Below, piece by piece: positions 18,041 through 25,583 of a stretch of 57,439 nucleotides of DNA; within the stretch, counting starts at the first letter, position 1, and every line of letters starts with the position of its first letter. Location: positions 1 to 57,439 of the forward strand of contig JANBVI010000010.1 in the NCBI GenBank assembly GCA_024239075.1, read 5' to 3'. A program made the translations under genes and the position numbers. This DNA comes from Fischerella sp. CENA71. GTDB taxonomy: Bacteria > Cyanobacteriota > Cyanobacteriia > Cyanobacteriales > Nostocaceae. The notes under the pieces are model-generated. The model was given only the letters and a program-made list of their open reading frames with translations, made no database searches and had not been told where the DNA came from.

Positions 18041-19009
18041 TTATACAGTATCCAAAGCAAGTGCTACTGCACCCCATAACGGTGCATCATCACCTAATTC
18101 TGCTGGAACAACTTCAAAATTAATCTCTGGTAAAGCCGTTTCTCGCGCTACCTGACGAATCACTCGCCAAAAATCTTCCCCCGCTTTCGTCACACTCCCA
18201 CCCAAAACAAACCGTTGCGGATTCATCAAATTTGCCACATTACCAATACCCACACCCAACGCCCAAGCCGAACGATGTAAAATATCCTGTGCTAACTCAT
18301 CACCTTGCACCGCCGCTTCACTCACAACCTTCCCAGTAATTAACTCTAAATTTCCCTTTACCAAACCCCTCAATATCTCCCCTCTTTGCGTCCTTTGCGT
18401 TCTTTGTGGTTCATTTTTTAATAAAACCTCCCTCACATCCAACGCCATATATGGCCCCGACGCCAACCTTTCCACACATCCCCGCTTTCCACACAAACAA
18501 ATTGGCCCTGCTGGGTCTACTACCATATGTCCAATTTCTCCAGCCATACCATTTGCACCCCGCCAAGGTTTACCATTGAGTATCCAACCACCCCCTACAC
18601 CAGTGCTAACAGTAATGTAAAACAAACTATCGTACCCAACACCTGCACCATATCTGTATTCACCCAACGCCGCTACATTAGCATCATTGTCAACACCAAC
18701 ACTCACACCATATTCATCTGCTAACAACTCTTGCAAAGGTATATTTTCCCAACCAGGGACATGATGTGATAGTCTGACTGTACCTGTATTTGCATCCACA
18801 GGTCCACCAAAGCTGACACCAATAGCCGTTGGTTTGACTTCTTGCAACAGAGAATGAATGAGCGATCGCATGATATCCAAATCAGTGCTAGCATTAGCAT
18901 TTGCTGGTGATAAACAGCGTTCGTAACCCAACCACTCTTGAGAATTAGCATCTGCGATCGCTGCTGCTAGCTTAGTACCACCAAAATCAAGCGCTAAAAT
19001 TAAACTCAC
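18041..19009 (-). CDS. ROK family sugar kinase (glucokinase-like) carrying a repeat-derived insertion
   Basis: 322 aa. It phosphorylates glucose or a related sugar with ATP in the cytoplasm; the exact sugar cannot be read from the sequence. N-terminal phosphate loop ALDFGGTKLAAAI, catalytic GVDNDANVAALGEYRYGAG, and the ROK zinc motif GHMVVDPAGPICLCGKRGCVER (Cys-x-Cys-x4-Cys) are all present. Between the zinc motif and the last helical part lies NEPQRTQRTQRGEI. It is encoded by the dispersed DNA repeat of the type AACGCAAAGGACGCAAAGAGG. This adds a few residues in frame and looks like a repeat insertion in a surface loop, probably tolerated. Confidence 0.9.
   Translation of the reverse strand: MSLILALDFGGTKLAAAIADANSQEWLGYERCLSPANANASTDLDIMRSLIHSLLQEVKPTAIGVSFGGPVDANTGTVRLSHHVPGWENIPLQELLADEYGVSVGVDNDANVAALGEYRYGAGVGYDSLFYITVSTGVGGGWILNGKPWRGANGMAGEIGHMVVDPAGPICLCGKRGCVERLASGPYMALDVREVLLKNEPQRTQRTQRGEILRGLVKGNLELITGKVVSEAAVQGDELAQDILHRSAWALGVGIGNVANLMNPQRFVLGGSVTKAGEDFWRVIRQVARETALPEINFEVVPAELGDDAPLWGAVALALDTV
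18367..18412. repeat. dispersed CTTTGCGTCCTTTGCG-type repeat inside the ROK gene
   Basis: CTCTTTGCGTCCTTTGCG, then TTCTTTGTGGTTC, is a short tandem of CTTTGCG-like heptamers. A related sequence (CCCTCTCTGCGTCCTCTGCG) lies between genes near 24,030. On the minus strand it is translated as the QRTQRTQRG stretch in the ROK protein. Confidence 0.65.
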
Positions 19010-19062
19010 AGTTTTGTTGGTTGTTGTTAATAAAAGTCATTTTAACCGCCAACCATCAACTA

Positions 19063-19809
19063 CTAACCATTCAAATCAAGCACACCATCAATAAATCTTT
19101 GTAATCGCTCATAATGTGAACCTTTCCAATATATTTGAGCGCAGTTTTGGCAACGATGAAATTCATCAGTGTATAACACTACAGTGTCAGGTAACTGATC
19201 AATCACAACTTGCTTATCTACAGGTTGTAAAATCCCATTGCAACGCAGACATCGTTGAAAAGGTGATACTAAATCAAATAAATCAAAACGTCGTAATACT
19301 TCAACAATTTGTTGCTGTGGGTCAGTATTCCTTACATAGTAACCATAAGTAACTACACTCCGCATCAAAAGACCTTTGTCGCGTGTTAACAGAATTCGGT
19401 TTTGGGTGCTGGAGATTTCTGCTAATTCAGGATCATGATAATTATTTTGGTACAACGTATCAAATCCTAATAGTCGCAAAGAAGATGCTAATTTGCCGAG
19501 ATGAATATCCAACACAAAGCAAATGGTATTTAGTGGTTTCGGTCTTACTAAACTTAAACAATCTGTTTGTGCTACTGTGGAAATTGGATACACATTAATC
19601 GTGTCTCCATCTTGAACAATGTAAGCAAAATCAACTGATTCTCCGTTAACTTCAATACAATCAACTTCAGGATGGGGAACACCCAATGCTTCGATCATGT
19701 CTTTTATCGAAGCTCTTTCTCCATAAAAATGCTCAATTCTCACCTGCCGTTTGTTGGGTGGCAAGAAATCGTTCAATTCTGCATGAAACTGGAAAGTTGC
19801 CCTAGCCAT
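19063..19809 (-). CDS. Mut7-C RNase-domain protein with ubiquitin-like N terminus
   Basis: 248 aa. Residues 1-85 form a ubiquitin/ThiS-like beta-grasp domain (Mut7-C ubiquitin). Residues 95-240 form the Mut7-C domain, a PIN-like nuclease fold, with acidic residues in FVLDIHLGKLASSLRLLGFD and ILLTRDKGLLMR. A zinc ribbon follows: CLRCNG, then CQNCAQIYWKGSHYERL. RNA cleavage is inferred from the family and has little experimental support in bacteria. It lies 53 bp upstream of the ROK gene on the same strand, so the two may be co-transcribed. Confidence 0.88.
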   Translation of the reverse strand: MARATFQFHAELNDFLPPNKRQVRIEHFYGERASIKDMIEALGVPHPEVDCIEVNGESVDFAYIVQDGDTINVYPISTVAQTDCLSLVRPKPLNTICFVLDIHLGKLASSLRLLGFDTLYQNNYHDPELAEISSTQNRILLTRDKGLLMRSVVTYGYYVRNTDPQQQIVEVLRRFDLFDLVSPFQRCLRCNGILQPVDKQVVIDQLPDTVVLYTDEFHRCQNCAQIYWKGSHYERLQRFIDGVLDLNG

Positions 19810-21009
19810 ACCAACAAATCATTGATCTTTCCTATGTAGATCATACTAACTTCTATGGATAAAAACAGACTATGACCATGAGAAGCAACAGATAAGAATC
19901 ATCTTATTGCCAGAATACCGTCGTTTTCATAGCAATTTACATAAATTATCTGAAATCTACTCATCATAGTGCCAGGACGCTAATTAAAACCTGTTCACAT
20001 TTATTTATTCCCACTTGGTTGCTTATGTATTGATAATATTTATCTTTTGGTCTAGGATATGCAAGCATAAATAATCTCAGCTTTTTCTAGTCTTTAACCC
20101 ATGTTAATCTTAATTTAAGGGTGTTCTAGCACAATCCAAAATATAAATAAAGTCAGGTGTATTAATAAATACTTGCAACTAAGATTAACCTAAGTTAAAT
20201 TCGAGATAGATGCTTGTTTGCAAAAGTGAATCTAGTTTTTAGTAGGAGGTGGAAAAGCTTCACTGGTTAATTAATATCAAGCTAAAGACTTAAGTGAAAA
20301 TACTTCTTGCGACTGTGTTTCGGTCAACAAGTAATTGTTAATATATTTATTAACCTTAAAGCATACTATTTGAGGTTAAAGATATTGTGCTTTGCTTAAT
20401 TTCCTAGTGCATTTTATTTTTTTAAAAATAGTTGAGAATAATTTGCAACATGTATAAAAATAGAAAATACATTGAGATTAGATATTGGGAAAATTTCTTA
20501 ACCAATTACTTTACAGAGAACTCAGTAATTGTATTTACCGAGTAAGTGAATCAATTGAATGTTAAACATTTATGAAAAGAAAGTAGAGGTGTAGATTAAT
20601 CAAAGCAAATTAATAAATAAGCTAATTTCAGCATTCATGACATACAGCCAATCAATATAAATTTGGCTACTTTTATTTCAAAAATAAGTTAATAAAACCT
20701 GCTTGACAACACTAACAAAATTGACATTTTTTGTTTGCAATAAAGGAGTGATTTCTGAAAAAAATGTTGATGCTATTTATGAAAAAAATATTTACAGCAC
20801 AAAACTTAACGATAAATAATGTTATAAATTGGCTACCAGGATTAGGAAATAATTTAGCCATAATTCCTGTTTTCTCTTGTTTGCTAAATCGGACATGATT
20901 TTTGAGTTACTCACATTAGCAAGCAGTTGATTGAAAGAAAATGTAGCTATAAATACATCTCTTTTGATCAGATTATTTGTTCCTTAAGTACATTCATTAT
21001 TACCCTTCA
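19810..21009. other. 1.2-kb AT-rich intergenic region
   Basis: No recognisable gene. One small ORF at 20,764-20,898 (44 aa, with LAIIPVFSCLL) has AAGGAG at 20,743-20,748, but the spacing of 15 bases is too long, so it is doubtful. A GTA-N8-TAC match (NtcA consensus) at 20,943-20,956 lies 54 bp before the Suc_Fer ATG, a plausible but statistically weak site. The length of this gap may hide an unrecognised non-coding RNA. Confidence 0.4.
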
Positions 21010-21990
21010 ATGAACACTTTCTTTTGTTCCGATAATTCCCGCATAGCAGGAGAAGATATTATTGGTAGTGTTGCCAATTACCAAACTTATGTATTAATTG
21101 AATGTCCGACTCCTTGGGCATCAGAAGCCTTTTACTCTCGATGGGTTCCAGAAAATTTACGGAATTTGGTAGAGGAAGTAAAACGTGCTAAATTACCAGT
21201 AAAGTTTCTCTTAATTGCTAATAATTTATCCCATAAATCAGACACCACAACCCTTTTGATTTATCAACAAAAAGAGGGTCTAATGAATGGTCTATCTAAA
21301 CGGGAGTACAAATTAGAAAATATCCAGCAAGCTGCAACAGTCATCAAGAAATATTTCTCGGGTAAAAATTCAGGAAGTTACGAATTAAATACAAATTCAA
21401 CACGTGACATTCTGATTTGTACCCACGGTAGTCATGATAAATGCTGCTCTAGATACGGCAATCCTTTTCACTTTCATGCTACAAGTGCTGTTACTGATTT
21501 GAATTTGGATAATGTGCGGATTTGGAAATCTAGTCATTTTGGTGGACATCGGTTTGCACCAACTTGTATAGACTTGCCAGAAGCTAGATATTATGGGAAT
21601 CTCAACCAAGATTTATTTAAATCAATATTGACTCGTACTGGCGATCTTAAATCTTTGCAAAAAGTCTATCGTGGCTGGGGAATCTTGCCAAGTTCCATTC
21701 AAGTTGTGGAAAGAGAACTGATGTTTCGTTATGGATGGGATTGGTTTAACTATAAAGTAGCAGGTAGAATAATTGACCAAAGTGCAGACAAAAATACAAT
21801 TCGTGCAGAGCTAATGTTTGAAAAACCTGATGGTTCGCAATATAATTATCAGGCGAGATTAGTAAAAGACGAAACAAAGACTGTGGAATTGAAAAGTTCC
21901 TGCAATGCCAATCAAGAGTCATTATTTGTTAAGTATGCTGTAGCTAGTCTCTGGCTGACTTCCACGCAATTTGTCACTATTACGGCGTAA
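21010..21990 (+). CDS. sucrase/ferredoxin-like (Suc_Fer) family protein
   Basis: 326 aa. It shows the family signature of a thioredoxin-like [2Fe-2S] ferredoxin domain: LICTHGSHDKCCSRYGNPF with clustered Cys, then SHFGGHRFAPTCIDLPEARYYG. The family name is historical; the activity is not well established. A probable role is redox or electron transfer in the cytoplasm. I chose the ATG at 21,010 (MNTFFCSDNSRIAGEDIIGS). The longer frame begins with TTG at 20,977 and adds 11 residues. It stands alone after a very long upstream gap. Confidence 0.88.
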   Translation: MNTFFCSDNSRIAGEDIIGSVANYQTYVLIECPTPWASEAFYSRWVPENLRNLVEEVKRAKLPVKFLLIANNLSHKSDTTTLLIYQQKEGLMNGLSKREYKLENIQQAATVIKKYFSGKNSGSYELNTNSTRDILICTHGSHDKCCSRYGNPFHFHATSAVTDLNLDNVRIWKSSHFGGHRFAPTCIDLPEARYYGNLNQDLFKSILTRTGDLKSLQKVYRGWGILPSSIQVVERELMFRYGWDWFNYKVAGRIIDQSADKNTIRAELMFEKPDGSQYNYQARLVKDETKTVELKSSCNANQESLFVKYAVASLWLTSTQFVTITA

Positions 21991-22333
21991 GCGATCGCAC
22001 ACTTGTATCATTTCCCCTTGAGCGCTTATACTATCCGCTGAGGTCGGTAATGGGTAGTTGGTAATTTAGTAATTGGGTAATTACCTAATACTTGGGATCG
22101 CCCTGGGAATATCAAATAATTGGCTGGACTTGATATTTTAGATGAGGTTTAGCACGAAAGTGCAATTACGAAATACAACGCTACAGTTGTGCGACTTTAT
22201 CTAAAAGTTAGGGTAAAACATTTGTAATGCGGCTACTGTTCGCTTCTGTTAAGTTTGTCGCGCAAGCGTTTTACCCTGAGCAAAATCGTAGTTATTTGAC
22301 CGATAGTTATCTAACCAATAAATGGTCAAATAA

Positions 22334-22453
22334 CTATTTTTCAGCAATAATCACATTTGTATCTTCATTGGTTGAAGACTGGTTTTCTGTGAGTTGCTTC
22401 TTCACAGTCACCAAATAAACAGCTAACAAAATGGTAAATAAAATCCCTTCCAT
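22334..22453 (-). CDS. 39-aa single-span membrane protein, unknown
   Basis: Too short for usual ORF cut-offs but well supported. ATG at 22,451-22,453 is preceded on the minus strand by GGAGG five bases upstream. The product starts MEGILFTILLAVYLVTVKK: a single hydrophobic helix with a positive end, followed by a polar tail ending VIIAEK. Small one-helix proteins in cyanobacteria are often subunits of photosynthetic or NDH-1 complexes, but I cannot match this one to PetN, PetG, PsaM or other known small subunits. It lies downstream of hisD on the same strand, 118 bp after the hisD stop. Confidence 0.5.
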   Translation of the reverse strand: MEGILFTILLAVYLVTVKKQLTENQSSTNEDTNVIIAEK

Positions 22454-22571
22454 AGCCACCTCCAAAGGGTGATGCACTGTACTTACTGATCAAGCGATCG
22501 CTTGATTCCATACTTAATACATCACCACGTTTGCCAGAAATTCCGAAGTGTAGTACAAATAACTTAACTTT

Positions 22572-23852
22572 TCAAGAAAATCTTACCGCCACACTACCTG
22601 CATGAGCAGGTAAACCTTCGGCTTCCGCAAGACTAATTGCTGCTTTCCCGATGGTTTGTAATGCTTGTTCATCGCACTGCAAAGAAGTAATCCGCTTCAT
22701 AAAATCGTATACACTCAAGCCAGAAGCAAAACGAGCTGAACGTGCTGTTGGTAACACGTGATTTGGCCCACCAACATAATCACCAATTGCTTCTGGGGTG
22801 TGGCGTCCTAGAAACATGCTACCAGCACAGCGAATTTGCTTGGCAAGCTCTTGTGGTTCATCTACGCATAATTCCACATGCTCTGGTGCTAATTGATTCA
22901 AAAGAGAAATACTTTCTGCTAAATCACTGACAATTATCACCGCGCCATGATTTTCCCAACTTTTAGCAGCTACTGCTTGAGTAGCTAATGTTTTGAGAAT
23001 TTGTTCAACTGCTGTTGTCACAGCTTGAGCAAAACTTTCGGAGTCGGTAATCAAAATCGATTGGGCGCTAGGATCATGTTCTGCTTGTGACAGCAAATCC
23101 CAAGCAATCCATTCTGGATGATTCTTACCATCAGCGACTACCAAAATTTCTGATGGGCCAGCGATGCTATCAATGCCTACTCTACCAAATACCTGACGCT
23201 TTGCTTCTGCAACATAGGCATTACCAGGCCCGACAATTTTATCAACAGGGGCAAGGCTTTCTGTACCATAAGCTAAAGCTGCTACCGCTTGCGCTCCACC
23301 AATACTATAGATTTCCGTCACACCTGCTACTTGAGCGGCTGCCAATACTGCGGGATTAATTTCACCACCAGGCATCGGCACTGTCATTACAATCCGCTCT
23401 ACTCCAGCTATTTTAGCAGGTAGGGCATTCATCAGTAGGGAACTTGGATAGCTTGCCCGTCCACCGGGTACGTAAATTCCCACCGTTGTTAACGCTACCC
23501 AATTTAAACCTAGCTTCACGCCGACTTCATCAGTATAGGCAATATTTTGTGGCAGCTGTTTTTGATGAAAAGCAGTGATTCTTTGAGCAGCAACTTCCAA
23601 AGCACCTCTAACTTCCTGGGGACATTTTGCTGCTTGTTCAGCAATAAAAGTATCACTCAGACGAAAATATTCAGGGCTGTAGCGATCAAAACGGGTAGTA
23701 TATTCTTTGACTGCGGTATCACCACGCGCCTTAACATCAGCAATAATCTCTCTGACTGTACCACTGACATCGACCGTTGCTTCCCTGCGTTCGTTGACAA
23801 ATGCTTGAAATTGAGTAGAAAAATCTTTGTCGGTGGTTTTCAGTAGCTGCAT
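22572..23852 (-). CDS. hisD: histidinol dehydrogenase
   Basis: Catalyses the last two steps of histidine synthesis, oxidising L-histidinol to histidine with two NAD+. 426 aa, normal length. The family motifs are in order: VPGGRASYPSSLLMNALPAK, GPGNAYVAEAKRQVFG, DSIAGPSEILVVAD, the zinc/catalytic His and Glu in SQAEHDPSAQ and LAPEHVELC, and GPNHVLPT. The start MQLLKTTDKDF is natural. As in most cyanobacteria, it is not in a his operon. Confidence 0.97.
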   Translation of the reverse strand: MQLLKTTDKDFSTQFQAFVNERREATVDVSGTVREIIADVKARGDTAVKEYTTRFDRYSPEYFRLSDTFIAEQAAKCPQEVRGALEVAAQRITAFHQKQLPQNIAYTDEVGVKLGLNWVALTTVGIYVPGGRASYPSSLLMNALPAKIAGVERIVMTVPMPGGEINPAVLAAAQVAGVTEIYSIGGAQAVAALAYGTESLAPVDKIVGPGNAYVAEAKRQVFGRVGIDSIAGPSEILVVADGKNHPEWIAWDLLSQAEHDPSAQSILITDSESFAQAVTTAVEQILKTLATQAVAAKSWENHGAVIIVSDLAESISLLNQLAPEHVELCVDEPQELAKQIRCAGSMFLGRHTPEAIGDYVGGPNHVLPTARSARFASGLSVYDFMKRITSLQCDEQALQTIGKAAISLAEAEGLPAHAGSVAVRFS

Positions 23853-24098
23853 GGTAAGTCTCTCGGCAGTAGTGCGTGATTTTGGGGGATGATAATTTTA
23901 GTTTAAAGCGCGAGTTAAGTATTTTAACAAAGTTTCAACCCTGCGATCGCATGAGGTATGGGACGATTAGTAACTCAGGTAGTTAACTAAATATAGCAAT
24001 CCTCAATGAGTCGCGAGAATCTCTTATTTCCCTCTCTGCGTCCTCTGCGATTAATTCATTCTTAATAGACAATTAACTATACATTACCCAAAATTTTT

Positions 24099-24127
24099 GT
24101 AGAGACGTTGCATTGCAACGTCTCTAC
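24099..24127. repeat. perfect 29-bp palindrome GTAGAGACGTTGCA
   Basis: 14-bp arms GTAGAGACGTTGCA / TGCAACGTCTCTAC around one T. This is a very common dispersed palindrome in Nostocales. It lies 50-80 bp behind the minus-strand gene ending at 24,180, so it may act as that gene's terminator. Related fragments (GAGACGCGATTCATC, GAGACGCAATTCATC) lie in front of the VOC gene at about 25,440-25,495. Confidence 0.75.
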
Positions 24128-24179
24128 ATTATTTTCACAGAGGTCTATTGAAAAAATTGGGATGCTCCCATTGTGTTTC

Positions 24180-24572
24180 TCATAAACTATTGCGTCTCCA
24201 CCGTTTAATCTCAGCTAATTGATGAGAAGCGGTGTCTCGATCTATTTCTCCATTTGCAAACTTTGCTTTCACGCGATCGCTAAAATATTCTGCTTTACTA
24301 TTTACATCAAGAGAATTGAACTTGTTTTGCTCCTGTACACGTTTTTTGACGTACGCATTCCAGTTAGCTTGACTGCGCTCAATCTCACTAAAGTCATTTG
24401 GGTTTTCATTCCAGTAAGGATTCATCCATATTTTTTGAATATTTTCTTGCGCCTGCTTACTAGATATCTTTCCTTCTTTATAAGCTTTTATTTGGCGCTT
24501 ATGCCGCGCTTCTGGAGACGCTTGATTAATCACAACAAGAGCAGCGCCTGCTAAGAGTGCAAATTCAATCAT
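24180..24572 (-). CDS. hypothetical protein, second gene of a small overlapping pair
   Basis: 130 aa, family not recognised. A short hydrophobic start (MIEFALLAGAALVVINQASP) may be an N-terminal anchor. The remainder is highly charged and helical (RHKRQIKAYKEGKISSKQAQENIQ) and ends KRWRRNSL. The ATG at 24,572 has GAGG six bases upstream; a GTG one codon earlier is less likely. The start overlaps the stop of the 45-aa upstream ORF by 8 bp, so translation is probably coupled. Confidence 0.65.
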   Translation of the reverse strand: MIEFALLAGAALVVINQASPEARHKRQIKAYKEGKISSKQAQENIQKIWMNPYWNENPNDFSEIERSQANWNAYVKKRVQEQNKFNSLDVNSKAEYFSDRVKAKFANGEIDRDTASHQLAEIKRWRRNSL

Positions 24573-24702
24573 CACTCACCTCGAAAAGACTCAAGGTTGG
24601 ACAAATGTATTCCATCTCAGCTGCGCTATGTGCAATATCAAATCGAACTTTTTGCTCAAACAAGTATTTTTGTAAAGCTTCACACTGTTCTTGATTCCGC
24701 AT
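24565..24702 (-). CDS. 45-aa hypothetical protein overlapping the next gene
   Basis: ATG at 24,700-24,702 with AAGG seven bases upstream on the minus strand. It encodes MRNQEQCEALQKYLFEQKV and continues to SLFEVSDD. It has two Cys and no obvious domain. Its TGA lies within the start region of the 130-aa gene, which argues that both are real and co-translated. Upstream on the minus strand is TTGACA (24,745-24,750) with TACATT 19 bases further, a weak promoter candidate. Confidence 0.5.
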   Translation of the reverse strand: MRNQEQCEALQKYLFEQKVRFDIAHSAAEMEYICPTLSLFEVSDD

Positions 24703-24998
24703 AGAATTACCTTAAGTTGAATGTAGTAGGGCGTGCATGTTTAGTGTCAACGCCCTTTTATTTATCACTGCTTACCTGGCAAATTTTGCGGTGTTGTAAA
24801 TATTCAGTGTCTAGTTGATGCGATCGCGTAGCGTGCCGGATGGCATATCGCACTTTCTCGCCATGTTATATTACTTGCACACTTGTGCGATCGCTGTTGT
24901 GGTTAGGGGAGACCCTCAGATGGCGATGCAATGACAAAACCATCAGATGTTTTATTGTGGCGATGACCGTGTCAACTTCTTCTTTCTTTAAACTCACT

Positions 24999-25430
24999 TC
25001 AGTGAGGTTCGCCAATTTGTTGATACTCCGCATTCCCAAAAATCGCTTCATAATCACGATAATACTTAAACTCCATCAAGTTATAAAACGGGTCTTCTAA
25101 AAAGAAAGTGCAATGTTCCAGGGGAGTACCAACAAAACGATGCTTGGGTTCTTCTCTAAACAGTAGGTGATGCTGTTGCGCTCTCAACAGTAAAGATTTC
25201 CAGTCGTCTTCTGAGGTAAAAACTAATCCAAAATGTCTAGGATAAATACCGCGTTGTGGTGTCAACGGTTCTTTAGTGACATGAGCCACCAATTGATGAC
25301 CGTAAAGATTGAGAACGAGAGCATGGCGATTTTCCCGACCAGGAATACAGCCTAAACCATCAACATAGTATGCTTTTGCTTGGGCTATGTCGGTGACGGG
25401 AAAAGCAAGATGAAATATAGTTTGATTCAT
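24999..25430 (-). CDS. VOC family protein (glyoxalase fold)
   Basis: 143 aa from the ATG at 25,430. The opening FHLAFPVTDIAQAKAYYVDGLGC is the standard first half-module and includes a metal-ligand His. The second half has GIYPRHFGLVF and TPLEHCTFFLEDPFYNLMEFKYY, with a His and the terminal Glu of a two-module enzyme. Many cyanobacterial homologues are annotated as VOC or glyoxalase-like, with no substrate known. A longer reading frame (to 25,499) adds 23 residues but runs through repeat DNA of the GAGACGC-ATTCATC family, so I rejected that start. Confidence 0.85.
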   Translation of the reverse strand: MNQTIFHLAFPVTDIAQAKAYYVDGLGCIPGRENRHALVLNLYGHQLVAHVTKEPLTPQRGIYPRHFGLVFTSEDDWKSLLLRAQQHHLLFREEPKHRFVGTPLEHCTFFLEDPFYNLMEFKYYRDYEAIFGNAEYQQIGEPH

Positions 25431-25583
25431 ATTAAGTAGCTCGCTACAAAAGAGACGCGATTCATCCAGGTAGAGACGCAATTCATCACGTCTGTTCATC
25501 TTTATTCATTTTGACGTAATTGGCTCAAAGCTTAAACTCATTAAAATGAGTTAAAACTTTAGCCAGTCGCTTAAAAATCGACT

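Noticed and set aside
20764-20898. 44-aa ORF in the 1.2-kb gap
   Set aside because: The AAGGAG is 15 bases from the ATG, composition is AT-driven and no family is recognised. Listed only within the gap description.
20943-20956. GTA-N8-TAC (NtcA consensus) before the Suc_Fer gene, and another at 4458-4471
   Set aside because: Six fixed bases occur about 14 times by chance in a window of this size. No supporting promoter spacing was convincing.
22227-22418. 63-aa plus-strand frame behind the Suc_Fer gene
   Set aside because: It is antisense to the better supported 39-aa membrane peptide and has no ribosome site.
25431-25499. 23-residue extension of the second VOC protein
   Set aside because: It runs through dispersed repeat DNA (GAGACGC-ATTCATC copies); the family start MNQTIFHLAF is at 25,430.
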